A stretch of DNA of 64,000 nucleotides, from assembly GCF_029360645.1 (NCBI RefSeq), contig NZ_JARDUA010000004.1, positions 372,001-436,000 of the forward strand, read 5' to 3'. Source of the DNA: Pontibacter litorisediminis (lineage in GTDB: Bacteria > Bacteroidota > Bacteroidia > Cytophagales > Hymenobacteraceae). Made by a program: the position numbers and the translations under genes. The notes under the pieces are model-generated. The model was given only the letters and a program-made list of their open reading frames with translations, was not told where the DNA came from and searched no databases. This document shows positions 41,684 to 50,269 of this stretch, piece after piece; within the stretch, counting starts at the first letter, position 1, and every line of letters begins with the position of its first letter.

Positions 41684-42880
41684 ATGTACGAGACCTTAAA
41701 ACCAGACTTAGAGCAGCAGCTTGCCGAGATAAAAGAGGCAGGTTTGTATAAGCAGGAGCGTATCATCACCACCCCGCAGGGCGCTGACATTGATACCACG
41801 CAGATGCACCACGTGCTTAACTTCTGCGCCAATAACTACCTGGGCCTGTCGGCGCACCCGAAGGTGATAGAGGCGGCCAAGCAGGCCATTGAAACGCACG
41901 GCTACGGCATGAGCTCCGTGCGCTTTATCTGCGGCACCCAGGACATCCACAAGGAGCTGGAGCGTAAGATATCTGAGTTCCTTGGCACAGAGGACACCAT
42001 CCTTTACGCCGCCGCCTTCGACGCCAACGGTGGCGTGTTCGAGCCGTTGTTCGATGCGGAATCGGCCATCATCTCCGATGCCCTGAACCATGCCTCCATC
42101 ATTGATGGCGTGCGTCTGTGCAAGGCCAAGCGTTTCCGCTACGAGCACAACGACATGGCCGACCTGGAGGCGAAACTGCAGGAGGCCGTGGCTGCCAACA
42201 CCAAGCACCGCATCATCGTAACGGATGGCTCCTTCTCGATGGACGGTACGATTGCTCAGCTAGATAAAATTGTGGCACTGGCCGATAAATATAATGCCTT
42301 GGTTATGGTGGATGACTCCCACTCCACCGGTTTTATGGGCAAGACCGGCCGTGGCGTGCACGAGTACCACAACGTAATGGGTAAGGTGGATATCATCACC
42401 GGTACGCTGGGCAAGGCCCTTGGCGGCGCGATGGGCGGCTTTACCTCGGGCCACAAAGAGATCATAGACATGCTGCGGCAGCGCTCGCGCCCGTACCTGT
42501 TCTCCAACTCCCTGGCTCCGTCTATCGTGGGTGCCTCCATTGCCGTGCTGGATATGCTGAGCTCCACCACCGAGCTGCGCGACAAACTGGAGTGGAACAC
42601 GAAGTATTTCCGTGAGCAGATCACGCTGGCAGGCTTTGACATCAAGCCAGGCGACCACCCAATTGTGCCTGTGATGTTGTATGATGCCCCGCTGGCGCAG
42701 GAGTTCGCCGCCCGCATGCTGGACAAAGGCATCTACGTGATTGGCTTCTACTACCCGGTGGTGCCAAAGGGCCAGGCCCGCATCCGTGTGCAGTTATCGG
42801 CCGTGCATGACAAAGAGCACATCGACAAGTGTATTGCCGCCTTCGTGGAGGTTGGCAGAGAGCTGGGCGTGATCAAGTAA
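41684..42880 (+). CDS. kbl: Glycine C-acetyltransferase (2-amino-3-ketobutyrate CoA ligase)
   Basis: PLP enzyme cleaving 2-amino-3-ketobutyrate with CoA to glycine and acetyl-CoA, the second step of threonine breakdown. The 398-residue alpha-oxoamine synthase has [69 protein letters not shown] and the PLP lysine in [16 protein letters not shown]. It works with the SDR threonine dehydrogenase encoded 1.6 kb away on the opposite strand. A strong terminator follows. Confidence 0.97.
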   Translation: MYETLKPDLEQQLAEIKEAGLYKQERIITTPQGADIDTTQMHHVLNFCANNYLGLSAHPKVIEAAKQAIETHGYGMSSVRFICGTQDIHKELERKISEFLGTEDTILYAAAFDANGGVFEPLFDAESAIISDALNHASIIDGVRLCKAKRFRYEHNDMADLEAKLQEAVAANTKHRIIVTDGSFSMDGTIAQLDKIVALADKYNALVMVDDSHSTGFMGKTGRGVHEYHNVMGKVDIITGTLGKALGGAMGGFTSGHKEIIDMLRQRSRPYLFSNSLAPSIVGASIAVLDMLSSTTELRDKLEWNTKYFREQITLAGFDIKPGDHPIVPVMLYDAPLAQEFAARMLDKGIYVIGFYYPVVPKGQARIRVQLSAVHDKEHIDKCIAAFVEVGRELGVIK

Positions 42881-42905
42881 GTATAAGCCCAGTACAAAGT
42901 ATAGA

Positions 42906-42940
42906 AAAGCCACTCCTGCTATGGGAGTGGCTTTATTTTT
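42906..42940 (+). terminator. Terminator of kbl
   Basis: An 11-bp stem AAAGCCACTCC / GGGAGTGGCTTT with a short loop followed by ATTTTTT, 26 bases after the stop. Confidence 0.9.
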
Positions 42941-42976
42941 TCCTAACTTGTACCAAACTCAGGATAAATCAGAAGT

Positions 42977-43264
42977 ATGAACAATATAAAGATAAAGCCG
43001 GGGCAGGTGTTGTTGGGTACGGTGCTGTCGTGGATGGTGATCTCGTTTCTGGCCTATACGACGGCGGGTGTTCGCGGAGAGGCTGATATTGTGTACACGC
43101 TGCTCCAGATCACGTTCTACTTCTCGCTGCTGCTGTCGGTAGAGGCGTACCTGAGCATGCTGCTGAACCCGCAGTGGACGCGCGTGCATTTCGGCACCAT
43201 TCTGCTGCTGATCGCGCCGGCGCTGCTGTACCTGATGTGGTTTATAAGCGAAACCTTGTTCTAG
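42977..43264 (+). CDS. Small three-helix membrane protein
   Basis: A 95-residue hydrophobic protein with three predicted membrane helices (about 10-32, 40-62 and 73-92: QVLLGTVLSWMVISFLAY, VYTLLQITFYFSLLLSV, FGTILLLIAPALLYLMWFI). Not recognised. It is three bases before the PLDc_N-like gene, so they are cotranscribed, which suggests a shared envelope role. Confidence 0.7.
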   Translation: MNNIKIKPGQVLLGTVLSWMVISFLAYTTAGVRGEADIVYTLLQITFYFSLLLSVEAYLSMLLNPQWTRVHFGTILLLIAPALLYLMWFISETLF

Positions 43265-43267
43265 CCG

Positions 43268-43474
43268 ATGGAGTTGCTTGCCCGTAACCCTGCCATTTTC
43301 CTGCTGGTCACGCTCAACTACCTGCTGGTGGCCATTGCCCTTATTCACCTCATCTTTAAGTCTGATTACCCTGTTGGCTCACGCCTAATCTGGATGGCCA
43401 TACTGTGGCTGGTGCCTGCACTCGGCATCGCGGCCTATTGGCTGGTATGGTACAGGAAAGAGGGAAGGATTTAA
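43268..43474 (+). CDS. PLDc_N-like small membrane protein
   Basis: A 68-residue protein with two membrane helices (AIFLLVTLNYLLVAIALIHL and LIWMAILWLVPALGIAAYWL) joined by a short KSDYPVGSR loop, and a basic end. This is the arrangement of the PLDc_N domain, the membrane part of cardiolipin synthases, here without a catalytic phospholipase D domain. Function unknown. The 271 bases that follow hold no supported gene. Confidence 0.75.
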   Translation: MELLARNPAIFLLVTLNYLLVAIALIHLIFKSDYPVGSRLIWMAILWLVPALGIAAYWLVWYRKEGRI

Positions 43475-43745
43475 TAAAAGTATGAATGCCTGGCGCCGGT
43501 ACCCACCCGGTGACGCGCAGTGGATGGCACGTATCCAGACCTGCTTGTGCTGCACCATGGCAAATCCCTCAGTCCTGTAGATGTGCCTTCAGTAATTCCT
43601 TGTTGGTGCGAGCTTGCAGCCCCAAGCGCTTCTTATTGCTATGTAGCCAGGAACTCCAGGTTTTATTTTGCGGCTCTGACAATTGCATATGGGCGGCAGC
43701 GAAAGTACGCTACACTAGAAACTGCCTTCCTAAGTATAAAAAACC

Positions 43746-44585
43746 CTACGCGGCGCTAACCGATTTCTCCGATACGGCGGCGGCTGGTTTCTGATCGGTG
43801 TCGAACAGGAACTGGTTGAGCTTTACGCGCAGGTCGGCGGAGGAGAGGTTGCGGTAGGCCTCGCCGTTGCGTACCAGCGCGATCTGCCCTGTCTCCTCCG
43901 ATACCACCAGCACAATGCTGTCGGTGATTTCTGTGAGGCCGATGGCGGCGCGGTGGCGCAGGCCCATAGAGGCCGGGATGTCTTGGTTCTCCGACACCGG
44001 AAGTATGCAGCGGGCAGCCTTGATGCGGTTGCCGGAGATGATTACGGCCCCATCGTGCAGCGGGCTATGCTTGTTAAAGATCGACATGAGCAAGCGCTTG
44101 GAGATCACGGCATCAATCAGGTCGCCAGACTCGGCATAGTACTTAAGCTCGGAGCTTTTGGCAAACACGATCAGCGCCCCTGTGTTCTTGCCGGCCAGAG
44201 TTTTGGCCGCCTCGATAAACGGTGTCAGGCTCAGTTTCTCGCTCTGCTCGCGGCGCCACGGAAAGCCCCAGAAGCGGTCGTGGTTAAGGGAGGTGGTTTT
44301 GCCGATGAGCAGCAGGAAGCGCCGGATCTCAGGCTGGAAAAGTATAATGGCGGCCAGCACGCCCACGCCCATGAATTGCCCGAGAATAATGGTCAGGAGC
44401 TCCATGCCCGCAGCGCGCACCACCAGGTACAGCAGGTACACCGACAGCAGGCCCAGGAAGATCTTCAGCGCCACACTGCCGGTCAATAGCTTGTACAGTT
44501 GGTACAGCAGTACCGTTACGAGCAGGATATCTATAATCTCGATCCACCCTATCTCTAAAAAACCTATGCTGAATAAGAATATCAA
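43746..44585 (-). CDS. cdaA: Diadenylate cyclase CdaA
   Basis: Makes the second messenger c-di-AMP from two ATP. The 279-residue product has three N-terminal membrane helices (roughly residues 10-90) and a DAC domain with the catalytic DGA motif in HSPLHDGAVIISGNRI and the RHR motif in MGLRHRAAIGLTEITDS. This is the CdaA/YbbP layout. Its start overlaps the folP stop by four bases (ATGA-type coupling), an arrangement common in Bacteroidota. Confidence 0.96.
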   Translation of the reverse strand: MIFLFSIGFLEIGWIEIIDILLVTVLLYQLYKLLTGSVALKIFLGLLSVYLLYLVVRAAGMELLTIILGQFMGVGVLAAIILFQPEIRRFLLLIGKTTSLNHDRFWGFPWRREQSEKLSLTPFIEAAKTLAGKNTGALIVFAKSSELKYYAESGDLIDAVISKRLLMSIFNKHSPLHDGAVIISGNRIKAARCILPVSENQDIPASMGLRHRAAIGLTEITDSIVLVVSEETGQIALVRNGEAYRNLSSADLRVKLNQFLFDTDQKPAAAVSEKSVSAA

Positions 44586-45448
44586 AGTTTCGTTTTCTCT
44601 AAAAGTATAACGGTTTGCTTAGCTTCTTTTACGTCGTGCACCCGCAAAATGTCGGCACCTTTCATCAACGCTACCGTGTTCACGGCTATTGTACCGGTTA
44701 AGGCATCGGCCTGGTGTATGTCCAGCGATTTGTAGACCATGGATTTGCGCGACATGCCGGCCAGTACCGGTAGCCCGAAGATACGGAAATCATCCAAGCG
44801 GCGCAGCAGTTCAAAATTCTGCGCCACGGTTTTAGCGAAGCCGAAACCAGGGTCCAGGATCACGTCCTTTACGCCGAGTTGCTGCAGCTTGGCCAGCTGC
44901 CCCTGCAGTTCGTCTATGACATCCACCACCAAATTATCATACTTTGTAAGGGTGTCCATGGTTTGCGGCGTGCCGCGCATGTGCATCAGGATGTAGGGCA
45001 CCTGCAGCCGGGCAACGGTCTGGAACATGGCTTCGTCCAAAAGCCCGCCGCCCACGTCGTTGATGAGGTGCGCGCCGGCGGCTACACTGGCCTCGGCTAC
45101 ACTTGCCCTAAAAGTGTCTACGGAAATAACGGCCTCGGGGAAGCGTTGAAGTATGGCCTCAATGGCCGGTAAAATGCGGTCCTGCTCCTCCTGTGCCGAT
45201 ACTTCTGCGGCGCCCGGGCGCGTACTGTAACCGCCAATATCCAGTATGTCGGCGCCGTCTGCCAGCATTTGCTCCGCTTTGCGCACGGCCTCCTCAGAGG
45301 AGTTCAGGCGGCTGCCAGGGTAGAAAGAATCCGGGGTCAGGTTCAGGATGCCCATTACGAGCGGCACCTCCAGCGAGAGCAGCTTTCCGCGGCAGTTTAG
45401 TGTGGATTTTTTCTTAAAAAGCGTATCTTTCGCTTCCAATGTTGGCAT
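44582..45448 (-). CDS. folP: Dihydropteroate synthase
   Basis: Condenses pABA with hydroxymethyldihydropterin diphosphate in folate synthesis; the sulfonamide target. The 288-residue product has MGILNLTPDSFYPGSR, ILDIGGYSTRPGAAEV, LINDVGGGLLDEAM, and VILDPGFGFAKTVAQNFELL, all standard. ATG 45448 is preferred to the TTG nine bases upstream. It is translationally coupled to cdaA, and its 5' end overlaps the start of the divergent DUF1599 frame by ten bases. Confidence 0.96.
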   Translation of the reverse strand: MPTLEAKDTLFKKKSTLNCRGKLLSLEVPLVMGILNLTPDSFYPGSRLNSSEEAVRKAEQMLADGADILDIGGYSTRPGAAEVSAQEEQDRILPAIEAILQRFPEAVISVDTFRASVAEASVAAGAHLINDVGGGLLDEAMFQTVARLQVPYILMHMRGTPQTMDTLTKYDNLVVDVIDELQGQLAKLQQLGVKDVILDPGFGFAKTVAQNFELLRRLDDFRIFGLPVLAGMSRKSMVYKSLDIHQADALTGTIAVNTVALMKGADILRVHDVKEAKQTVILLEKTKL

Positions 45449-46038
45449 GTAAGTCAATTGTTTTTAAAATTAAAGCTAAAAAGTTGATTAGTCAAACACT
45501 GCAGGAATATAATCAGGTAGTACAGCGCTGCAAGGATACCTTCGTGAAGAAGACCAAGGATTACGGCACCGCCTGGCGCGTGCTGCGGCTGCCTTCCATC
45601 ACCGATCAGATCTTTATCAAGGCCCAACGCATCCGCTCTATCCAGGAAAAAGGCAAACAACTGGTGGCGGACGATATCAACGGCGAGTTTGTGGGTATCA
45701 TCAACTACTGTGTGATCGCGCTGATGCAGCTCAACCTGCCTGCCGACGCCCCGCTGAGCCTATCGGCAGCGGAGGTGGAGCGGGAGTACGCCCGCCACAT
45801 TGAGGAGAACATCCAGCTGCTGAACGCCAAGAACCACGACTATGGCGAGGCCTGGCGCGATATGCGCGTGAGCTCCATCACCGATATTATCCTGATGAAG
45901 CTCTACCGCACCAAGCAGATAGAGGATAACGAGGGGCAGACGCTGATTTCGGAGGGCGTGGAGGCCAACTACCGCGACATGATCAACTACGCCGTGTTTG
46001 CGCTCATCAAGTCTGGATTTGCGGAGAAGGTCGGTTAA
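45439..46038 (+). CDS. DUF1599 family protein
   Basis: The 199-residue product has two related halves, each with a YGxAWR motif: KKTKDYGTAWRVLRLPSIT and NAKNHDYGEAWRDMRVSSIT, the DUF1599 internal duplication. The all-helical pattern resembles nucleotide pyrophosphohydrolase-like folds, but the activity is unproven. ATG 45439 overlaps folP; a TTG at 45484 (LISQTLQEYNQ) gives a start closer to typical members, and a near-consensus -7 element (TATCTTTC, 45423-45430) would favour that downstream start. The start is therefore unsure. Confidence 0.83.
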   Translation: MLACKSIVFKIKAKKLISQTLQEYNQVVQRCKDTFVKKTKDYGTAWRVLRLPSITDQIFIKAQRIRSIQEKGKQLVADDINGEFVGIINYCVIALMQLNLPADAPLSLSAAEVEREYARHIEENIQLLNAKNHDYGEAWRDMRVSSITDIILMKLYRTKQIEDNEGQTLISEGVEANYRDMINYAVFALIKSGFAEKVG

Positions 46039-46100
46039 AGGAAGTTCGAGCTACAAGCCCGCACCGGCGCTGGGTGGTTGGATACCCAACTATAGCCTCC

Positions 46101-46152
46101 CAAACTTTCTGACTCCTAAACTCTTTAACTCTCAAACTCTCTAACTCATAAA
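46101..46152 (+). repeat. CTCT-rich degenerate leader repeat before the BT_3928 gene
   Basis: The 52 bases before the ATG consist of degenerate units of the form (A)AACTCT(C/T)T, ending in CTAACTCATAAA. The 14-nt block GACTCCTAAACTCT (46111-46124) is repeated exactly, in the other orientation, in the leader of the histidine kinase gene at 63903-63916. Confidence 0.7.
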
Positions 46153-47274
46153 ATGAAGTTCATAAGCAAGTTCTTTTGGCTGTTTGTAGGGGTGCTGTTC
46201 ATCTTCTCGGGGCTGATCAAGATAAACGACCCGGTGGGAACGGCTATCAAGCTGGAGGAGTATTTCGAGGTGTTCTCGCAGGACATCGCGCCCTTCTTCA
46301 AGAGCTTTGAGCCATACTCGCTGTTCCTGTCCATTTTCCTGAGCGCGGCCGAGATCATGCTGGGGGTGGCGTTGCTCGTGCGGTTCAAACTCAAAGCGGT
46401 GCTATGGCTGCTGCTTGCCATGATCGTGTTCTTCACCTTTCTTACCTTTTACTCGGCCTACTTTAACAAAGTAACCGACTGCGGCTGCTTCGGCGATGCC
46501 ATCAAGCTGACGCCGTGGGAGTCGTTTACCAAGGACGTGGTGCTGCTGGTGATGATTGTGGTGCTGCTGCTTACGCAGCGGTACCTGGAGCCGTTCATGC
46601 GCGCCTCTTCCGGGGCTATTATCACCATAATCGTGGCGGCGCTGTCGGTGGCGGTGGGTTGGTATGCCTACGAGCACCTGCCCTACATCGATTTCAGAGC
46701 CTACAAAGTGGGCAACAGCATCCCGACGCTCATGAAGCCATCGGAGCCGCTGCGCTACAAGTACATCATGACCAAGAACGGGCAGGACGAGGAGTTTGAG
46801 GAGTATCCGATGGACACCACCTATACTTTTAAGGAAATGGTGGCGGTAAATCCGGAAGCCGGCCCCAAAATCACGGACTTTAACGTGTGGAACGACGAAG
46901 GCGACCACACCCAGGAGGTGCTGACAGGCAAGAAGCTGCTTATTATTGTGCACAACGTGGCGAAGGCCGAGCAGGATAACTTCGGGGACATAAACGCGCT
47001 GGTGAAAGCCGCAGAGGCAGCTGGTGTCGCGCCCATAGCTGTTACCAGCAGCAGTGCGGCCGACTTTGAGAAGTTCCGCCACGAGGTGAACCTGGCCGCG
47101 CCGTACTACTTCGGCGACGGAACCGTGCTCAAGACCATCATCCGTTCTAACCCTGGCCTCGTGCTGCTGCAAGACGGCACCGTGAAAGGCAAGTGGCACC
47201 ACAACGATACCCCGGATATAGAGGAGGTGAAAGAGGCGCTGGCAGAGGAAGGGACGTTGTCTGCTGGCTTGTAA
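46153..47274 (+). CDS. BT_3928-family membrane protein (DoxX/MauE-like)
   Basis: The 373-residue product has four to five N-terminal membrane helices (FFWLFVGVLFIFSGLIKIND, then SLFLSIFLSAAEIMLGVAL, VLWLLLAMIVFFTFLTF) with a conserved VTDCGCFGDAIKL segment, the cysteine pair seen in MauE/DoxX-like proteins. A thioredoxin-like periplasmic tail follows (KKLLIIVHNVAKAEQDN, VAPIAVTSSS, GLVLLQDGTVKGKWHH) without a CxxC. Probably involved in envelope redox chemistry; this is inference from the fold. Confidence 0.82.
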   Translation: MKFISKFFWLFVGVLFIFSGLIKINDPVGTAIKLEEYFEVFSQDIAPFFKSFEPYSLFLSIFLSAAEIMLGVALLVRFKLKAVLWLLLAMIVFFTFLTFYSAYFNKVTDCGCFGDAIKLTPWESFTKDVVLLVMIVVLLLTQRYLEPFMRASSGAIITIIVAALSVAVGWYAYEHLPYIDFRAYKVGNSIPTLMKPSEPLRYKYIMTKNGQDEEFEEYPMDTTYTFKEMVAVNPEAGPKITDFNVWNDEGDHTQEVLTGKKLLIIVHNVAKAEQDNFGDINALVKAAEAAGVAPIAVTSSSAADFEKFRHEVNLAAPYYFGDGTVLKTIIRSNPGLVLLQDGTVKGKWHHNDTPDIEEVKEALAEEGTLSAGL

Positions 47275-47351
47275 CCGTTGGTGCTGTGAGAGGATGATGG
47301 ATCATACCTTGTCAGCCAGTAATTTCCTTTAACCTCTATAATGTTAGTGCT

Positions 47352-47858
47352 GTGCGGATTTTCCTGATAGGCATGATGGGCAGTGGCAAGACCACCCTGG
47401 GCCGGCAACTGGCCGAGCAAATCTCCTGCACGTTCGTGGACCTGGACGAGTACCTGGTGCAGCGACAGGGGCAAAGCATTGCGCAGATTTTTGAGCAGCA
47501 GGGGCAGGAGCATTTCCGGAGGCTGGAGCGGCAGGCGCTGGAGGAGGTGGTACAGGCCCACGGGCAGGCCGTTATTTCTACCGGCGGCGGCGCCCCCTGC
47601 TTTTTTGATAACATCGATTACATTAACCAGCATGGCACCAGTGTGTACCTGGAGGTACCGGTGGAGCAACTGGTGCAGAGGTTATTAAGCCAGGGGCTGG
47701 TGGAGCGGCCGCTGTTGGTGGGTAAGAGCCCCGCAGAATTAAATTCCTTCCTTGTCGAAACATTAACCGCGCGAAAGCAGTTCTACGAACGCGCAGCCTA
47801 TACTTTGAGCGGCAATAACGCCTCCGCCCAAAGGGTTTTGCGCCTGCTCAACTTATAG
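47352..47858 (+). CDS. aroK: Shikimate kinase
   Basis: Phosphorylates shikimate in aromatic amino acid synthesis. The 168-residue product reads from a GTG start: MRIFLIGMMGSGKTTLGRQL (Walker A), FVDLDEYLVQRQG (substrate-binding aspartates), and AVISTGGGAPCFF. LVERPLLVGK forms the lid. Length is normal. An ATG at 47341 is out of frame, so GTG 47352 is the best start. Confidence 0.95.
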   Translation: MRIFLIGMMGSGKTTLGRQLAEQISCTFVDLDEYLVQRQGQSIAQIFEQQGQEHFRRLERQALEEVVQAHGQAVISTGGGAPCFFDNIDYINQHGTSVYLEVPVEQLVQRLLSQGLVERPLLVGKSPAELNSFLVETLTARKQFYERAAYTLSGNNASAQRVLRLLNL

Positions 47859-47896
47859 CAGACACACCTCGTTAATAGCATTACACTTGCGGCAAT

Positions 47897-47929
47897 TTGT
47901 GGCCGCACTCTAAAATTTAAGTAGTTTTG
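47897..47929 (+). promoter_or_regulatory. Promoter of the lipid hydroxylase gene
   Basis: TTG at 47897-47899, a 22-base spacer and TAGTTTTG at 47922-47929 match the Bacteroidota consensus. The ATG follows 30 bases later. Confidence 0.7.
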
Positions 47930-47959
47930 CAGCGTTAACTGAAACAGCAAAATCTAACT

Positions 47960-48571
47960 ATGAAGCCTAATCACAAAGGAAGCGCACAGCTTTTCAAGAA
48001 CCCGATTCTGGAGAAGATGACCAGAACGCATATTGCCATACCTATCAGTATCTTCCTGGCTATCGCCATTGGCCTGATCTACTACGGCATCACGTATGGT
48101 TTTATTAATATCATTGAGGCCATTGGTTTCTTCTTCCTGGGTTGGTTTATCTTCACCCTGATCGAATATCTGGCGCACCGTTATGTATTCCATATGGATA
48201 CAGACACGCCCCTGAAGGCCCGCCTGCAGTACCTGTTCCACGGCAACCACCACGAGTACCCAAAGGACAAGAAGCGCCTGGCCATGCCACCGGTGGTGAG
48301 TATCCTTTACTCCTCGGCCTTCTTCTTTATTTTTAAAGTGATCTTCGGAACCTTTGTGTTTGGTGTGGTAGCCGGTGTGCTGTTTGGCTACGCCATGTAC
48401 CTGTTGGTGCATTACGTGGTGCACGCGTACCCGCCGCCAAAGAACTTCCTGAAACAGCTTTGGATCAACCACAGCATTCACCACTACAAAGATCCTGAAG
48501 CCGCTTTCGGCGTGTCCTCACCGCTCTGGGATTATATCCTGGGCACCATGCCGAAACGCTCGAACAAGTAA
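47960..48571 (+). CDS. Sterol desaturase / fatty acid hydroxylase family protein
   Basis: A 203-residue di-iron membrane enzyme related to fatty acid 2-hydroxylases. About four hydrophobic helices alternate with the eight-histidine pattern: HRYVFH, HGNHHEYPKD, HYVVHAY and NHSIHHY. In Bacteroidota such proteins probably hydroxylate the fatty acid of sphingolipids or similar envelope lipids; the substrate is an inference. It is monocistronic with its own promoter and a strong terminator. Confidence 0.9.
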   Translation: MKPNHKGSAQLFKNPILEKMTRTHIAIPISIFLAIAIGLIYYGITYGFINIIEAIGFFFLGWFIFTLIEYLAHRYVFHMDTDTPLKARLQYLFHGNHHEYPKDKKRLAMPPVVSILYSSAFFFIFKVIFGTFVFGVVAGVLFGYAMYLLVHYVVHAYPPPKNFLKQLWINHSIHHYKDPEAAFGVSSPLWDYILGTMPKRSNK

Positions 48572-48599
48572 TAACCTGCTGCCTAAGTATAAAAATATA

Positions 48600-48630
48600 A
48601 AAAGGAGCCCCTTGGGGCTCCTTTTCTTTT
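48600..48630. terminator. Terminator between convergent genes
   Basis: An 11-bp stem AAAGGAGCCCC / GGGGCTCCTTT with a TT loop is followed by TCTTTT; A tracts on the left let it act for the minus-strand gene too. Confidence 0.88.
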
Positions 48631-48648
48631 GTGGGCAGCGTAACTCCG

Positions 48649-48819
48649 CTATCTTCTGAATTTGCGGAACAACCAGGTGATCAGCAGTACGATCAGCACG
48701 ATAATGATCAGTGCTATCCACATGCCTGCTTCAAAGATATCTCCCACCACCTCGCAGCTGCTCATGGTAAAGGTCAGCAGCACGAGCACGGCCATCAGAT
48801 ACGGTTTTATATTTTTCAT
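48649..48819 (-). CDS. Small lipoprotein with C-terminal membrane helix
   Basis: A 56-residue product. The start at MKNIKPYLMAVLVLLTFTMS gives a lipoprotein-type signal ending SSC, then EVVGDIFEAGMW and one membrane helix (IALIIIVLIVLLITWLF) with a basic RKFRR end. Short proteins of this pattern are common in Bacteroidota and have no known role. Upstream the 12-nt leader AAGTATAAAACT touches the ATG, identical to that of the RND pump gene. Confidence 0.75.
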   Translation of the reverse strand: MKNIKPYLMAVLVLLTFTMSSCEVVGDIFEAGMWIALIIIVLIVLLITWLFRKFRR

Positions 48820-49056
48820 AGTTTTATACTTTGGTTCGTGCACTGGCCATCCATAAATATGGCAACAAGGGAGCCAGTGCGAAACATGATAATATCGCCA
48901 TTTATAAGTACTGGAAATCTGTGGAAAAGGTTAGCGGGCAAGCATGTCGCAGCGGCGGCGCTTTCACCGCTAGCCATTAGCTGCCAGCGTGGTGCAGGAG
49001 GCGGAGAGATGTAAATTTATATGGAGCCAAGGCAGCAAAGTATGCTGCTAACTGCT

Positions 49057-49064
49057 TAAATTTG
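49057..49064 (+). promoter_or_regulatory. Possible -7 element at the start of the next gene
   Basis: TAAATTTG matches TAnnTTTG but ends four bases before the GTG start at 49069. Either the transcript is leaderless, or the match is by chance. No -33 TTG is seen. Confidence 0.4.
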
Positions 49065-49068
49065 AGGC

Positions 49069-49443
49069 GTGAGAAATCCTGCAAAATATGTACTGCTTCT
49101 GTTCGCCCTTGTGCTCAGCTATGCTGGCGCACAGGTAGGCAGCGGTGGCGATGCATCGCAGGTGCTATCCTGGCAAGCCAGGGACGAGGCGCCTCAGGGC
49201 AGTTTGTCTGGCGTGGAGCAGCGCAAGTCGCCCGGCCTGCAACAGACAGAGGAACAGGTAAGCCTCATCAACCATTTCCCCTCGCCCCCTTCCAAGCACC
49301 AGCACCACGGCTTTGCCGCTAACCTGCAGGCATTCGAAGTAAGGCTGCAGGCTATAGCGCTGCAGTATATGTGGCGCGCAAAGGCCATTTGCCGGGGCTT
49401 AACCAGCAGCGAGATTATTTTCCCTTTCCACTACTTCTGGTAA
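49069..49443 (+). CDS. Hypothetical exported protein
   Basis: A 124-residue product read from GTG. A signal peptide is visible (KYVLLLFALVLSYAGAQ). The mature part is glutamine- and histidine-containing, with HFPSPPSKHQHHG in the middle and ICRGLTSSEIIFPFHYFW at the end. No family is recognised and no upstream ATG is available. Signal peptide and context support it being real, but confidence is moderate. Confidence 0.5.
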   Translation: MRNPAKYVLLLFALVLSYAGAQVGSGGDASQVLSWQARDEAPQGSLSGVEQRKSPGLQQTEEQVSLINHFPSPPSKHQHHGFAANLQAFEVRLQAIALQYMWRAKAICRGLTSSEIIFPFHYFW

Positions 49444-49554
49444 TCCACTTATAATTCTTGTTTGGCTGTGCCTGGCACCGCCATTTTAAAGCCATGCGGG
49501 CATGCTGTTGCGTGCCCTGCTGTGGTACAGTGTGTTTTTAAAAGAATAATAAGA

Positions 49555-50067
49555 ATGAATTTATCAACAATCATTATCGGAGTGGTTTCTGTGGCGCTGT
49601 TCGTGGTGCCTATTTTATACGTTCAGCGAAAGCAGAAGAGCAGAACAGCAAAGCTGCTGAGCGACTTCCTGCGCCTGGGAGAATCGAGGCAGCTAAGAGT
49701 AACGAAGCACGAACTTTGGAACGACTGCTATGGTATTGGCCTGGATGAAGGGCAGAAGAAGCTGTTTTATGTGAGTACACGCAACAGCAACGAGCAGCAG
49801 CTGTTGGTAAACCTGCTTGATCTAAAGAAGAGTACTGTCGCCAGCGTACGAAGAGAGGTGAACGGCAGCAAAATAATAGACCAGGTTGGGCTGCGGTTAA
49901 CGCCCCGCGAGGGAAAAGAGCTGTACCTTGAGTTCTACAACAAGGAGGAGAACCTGAACATGAGCGGAGAGCTTCAGCTGGCCGAGAAGTGGAATGGGCT
50001 CATAAGCGGCAGCATTGCGGCGGCCACAGTGGCAGGCACAGCTCCTGAGAGGACAATCCCAGCTTAA
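49555..50067 (+). CDS. Hypothetical membrane-anchored protein
   Basis: A 170-residue product with one N-terminal membrane helix (TIIIGVVSVALFVVPILYV) and a charged cytosolic domain of alternating strands (LWNDCYGIGLDEGQKKLFYV, VNLLDLKKSTVASVRREV, LRLTPREGKELYLEFYN), a beta-sandwich-like pattern resembling small PH-type domains. Not assigned to a family. ATG 49555 is chosen because the upstream extension lacks a credible leader. A strong terminator follows. Confidence 0.7.
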   Translation: MNLSTIIIGVVSVALFVVPILYVQRKQKSRTAKLLSDFLRLGESRQLRVTKHELWNDCYGIGLDEGQKKLFYVSTRNSNEQQLLVNLLDLKKSTVASVRREVNGSKIIDQVGLRLTPREGKELYLEFYNKEENLNMSGELQLAEKWNGLISGSIAAATVAGTAPERTIPA

Positions 50068-50094
50068 CAATAAAGCCTAAGCCATACTTTGAAA

Positions 50095-50127
50095 AGGACC
50101 GGAAGCCATGCTTCCGGTCCTTTTTTG
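50095..50127 (+). terminator. Terminator of the 170-residue gene
   Basis: A 12-bp stem AGGACCGGAAGC / GCTTCCGGTCCT with a CAT loop is followed by TTTTT, about 28 bases after the stop. Confidence 0.92.
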
Positions 50128-50269
50128 CTATAGGTCTGTTATTATGCTGTTTTGTCCATTATAATCATTGTAGAATCTAATAAAGGGATGTCTCGTATAG
50201 CTGACTGTTATATGATTATAAGTATAGGTATTTGTAATTTTTATGCTATTCTGCCCAAATCAGCGAGCT

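Noticed and set aside
43486..43794. 102-codon plus-strand frame between the PLDc_N-like gene and cdaA
   Set aside because: No recognisable features, mixed low-quality composition, and its end overlaps the 3' end of cdaA.
46101..46152. CTCT-rich leader repeats considered as a CRISPR or microsatellite array
   Set aside because: Units are short, degenerate and without spacers; there is no perfect repetition of fixed length.
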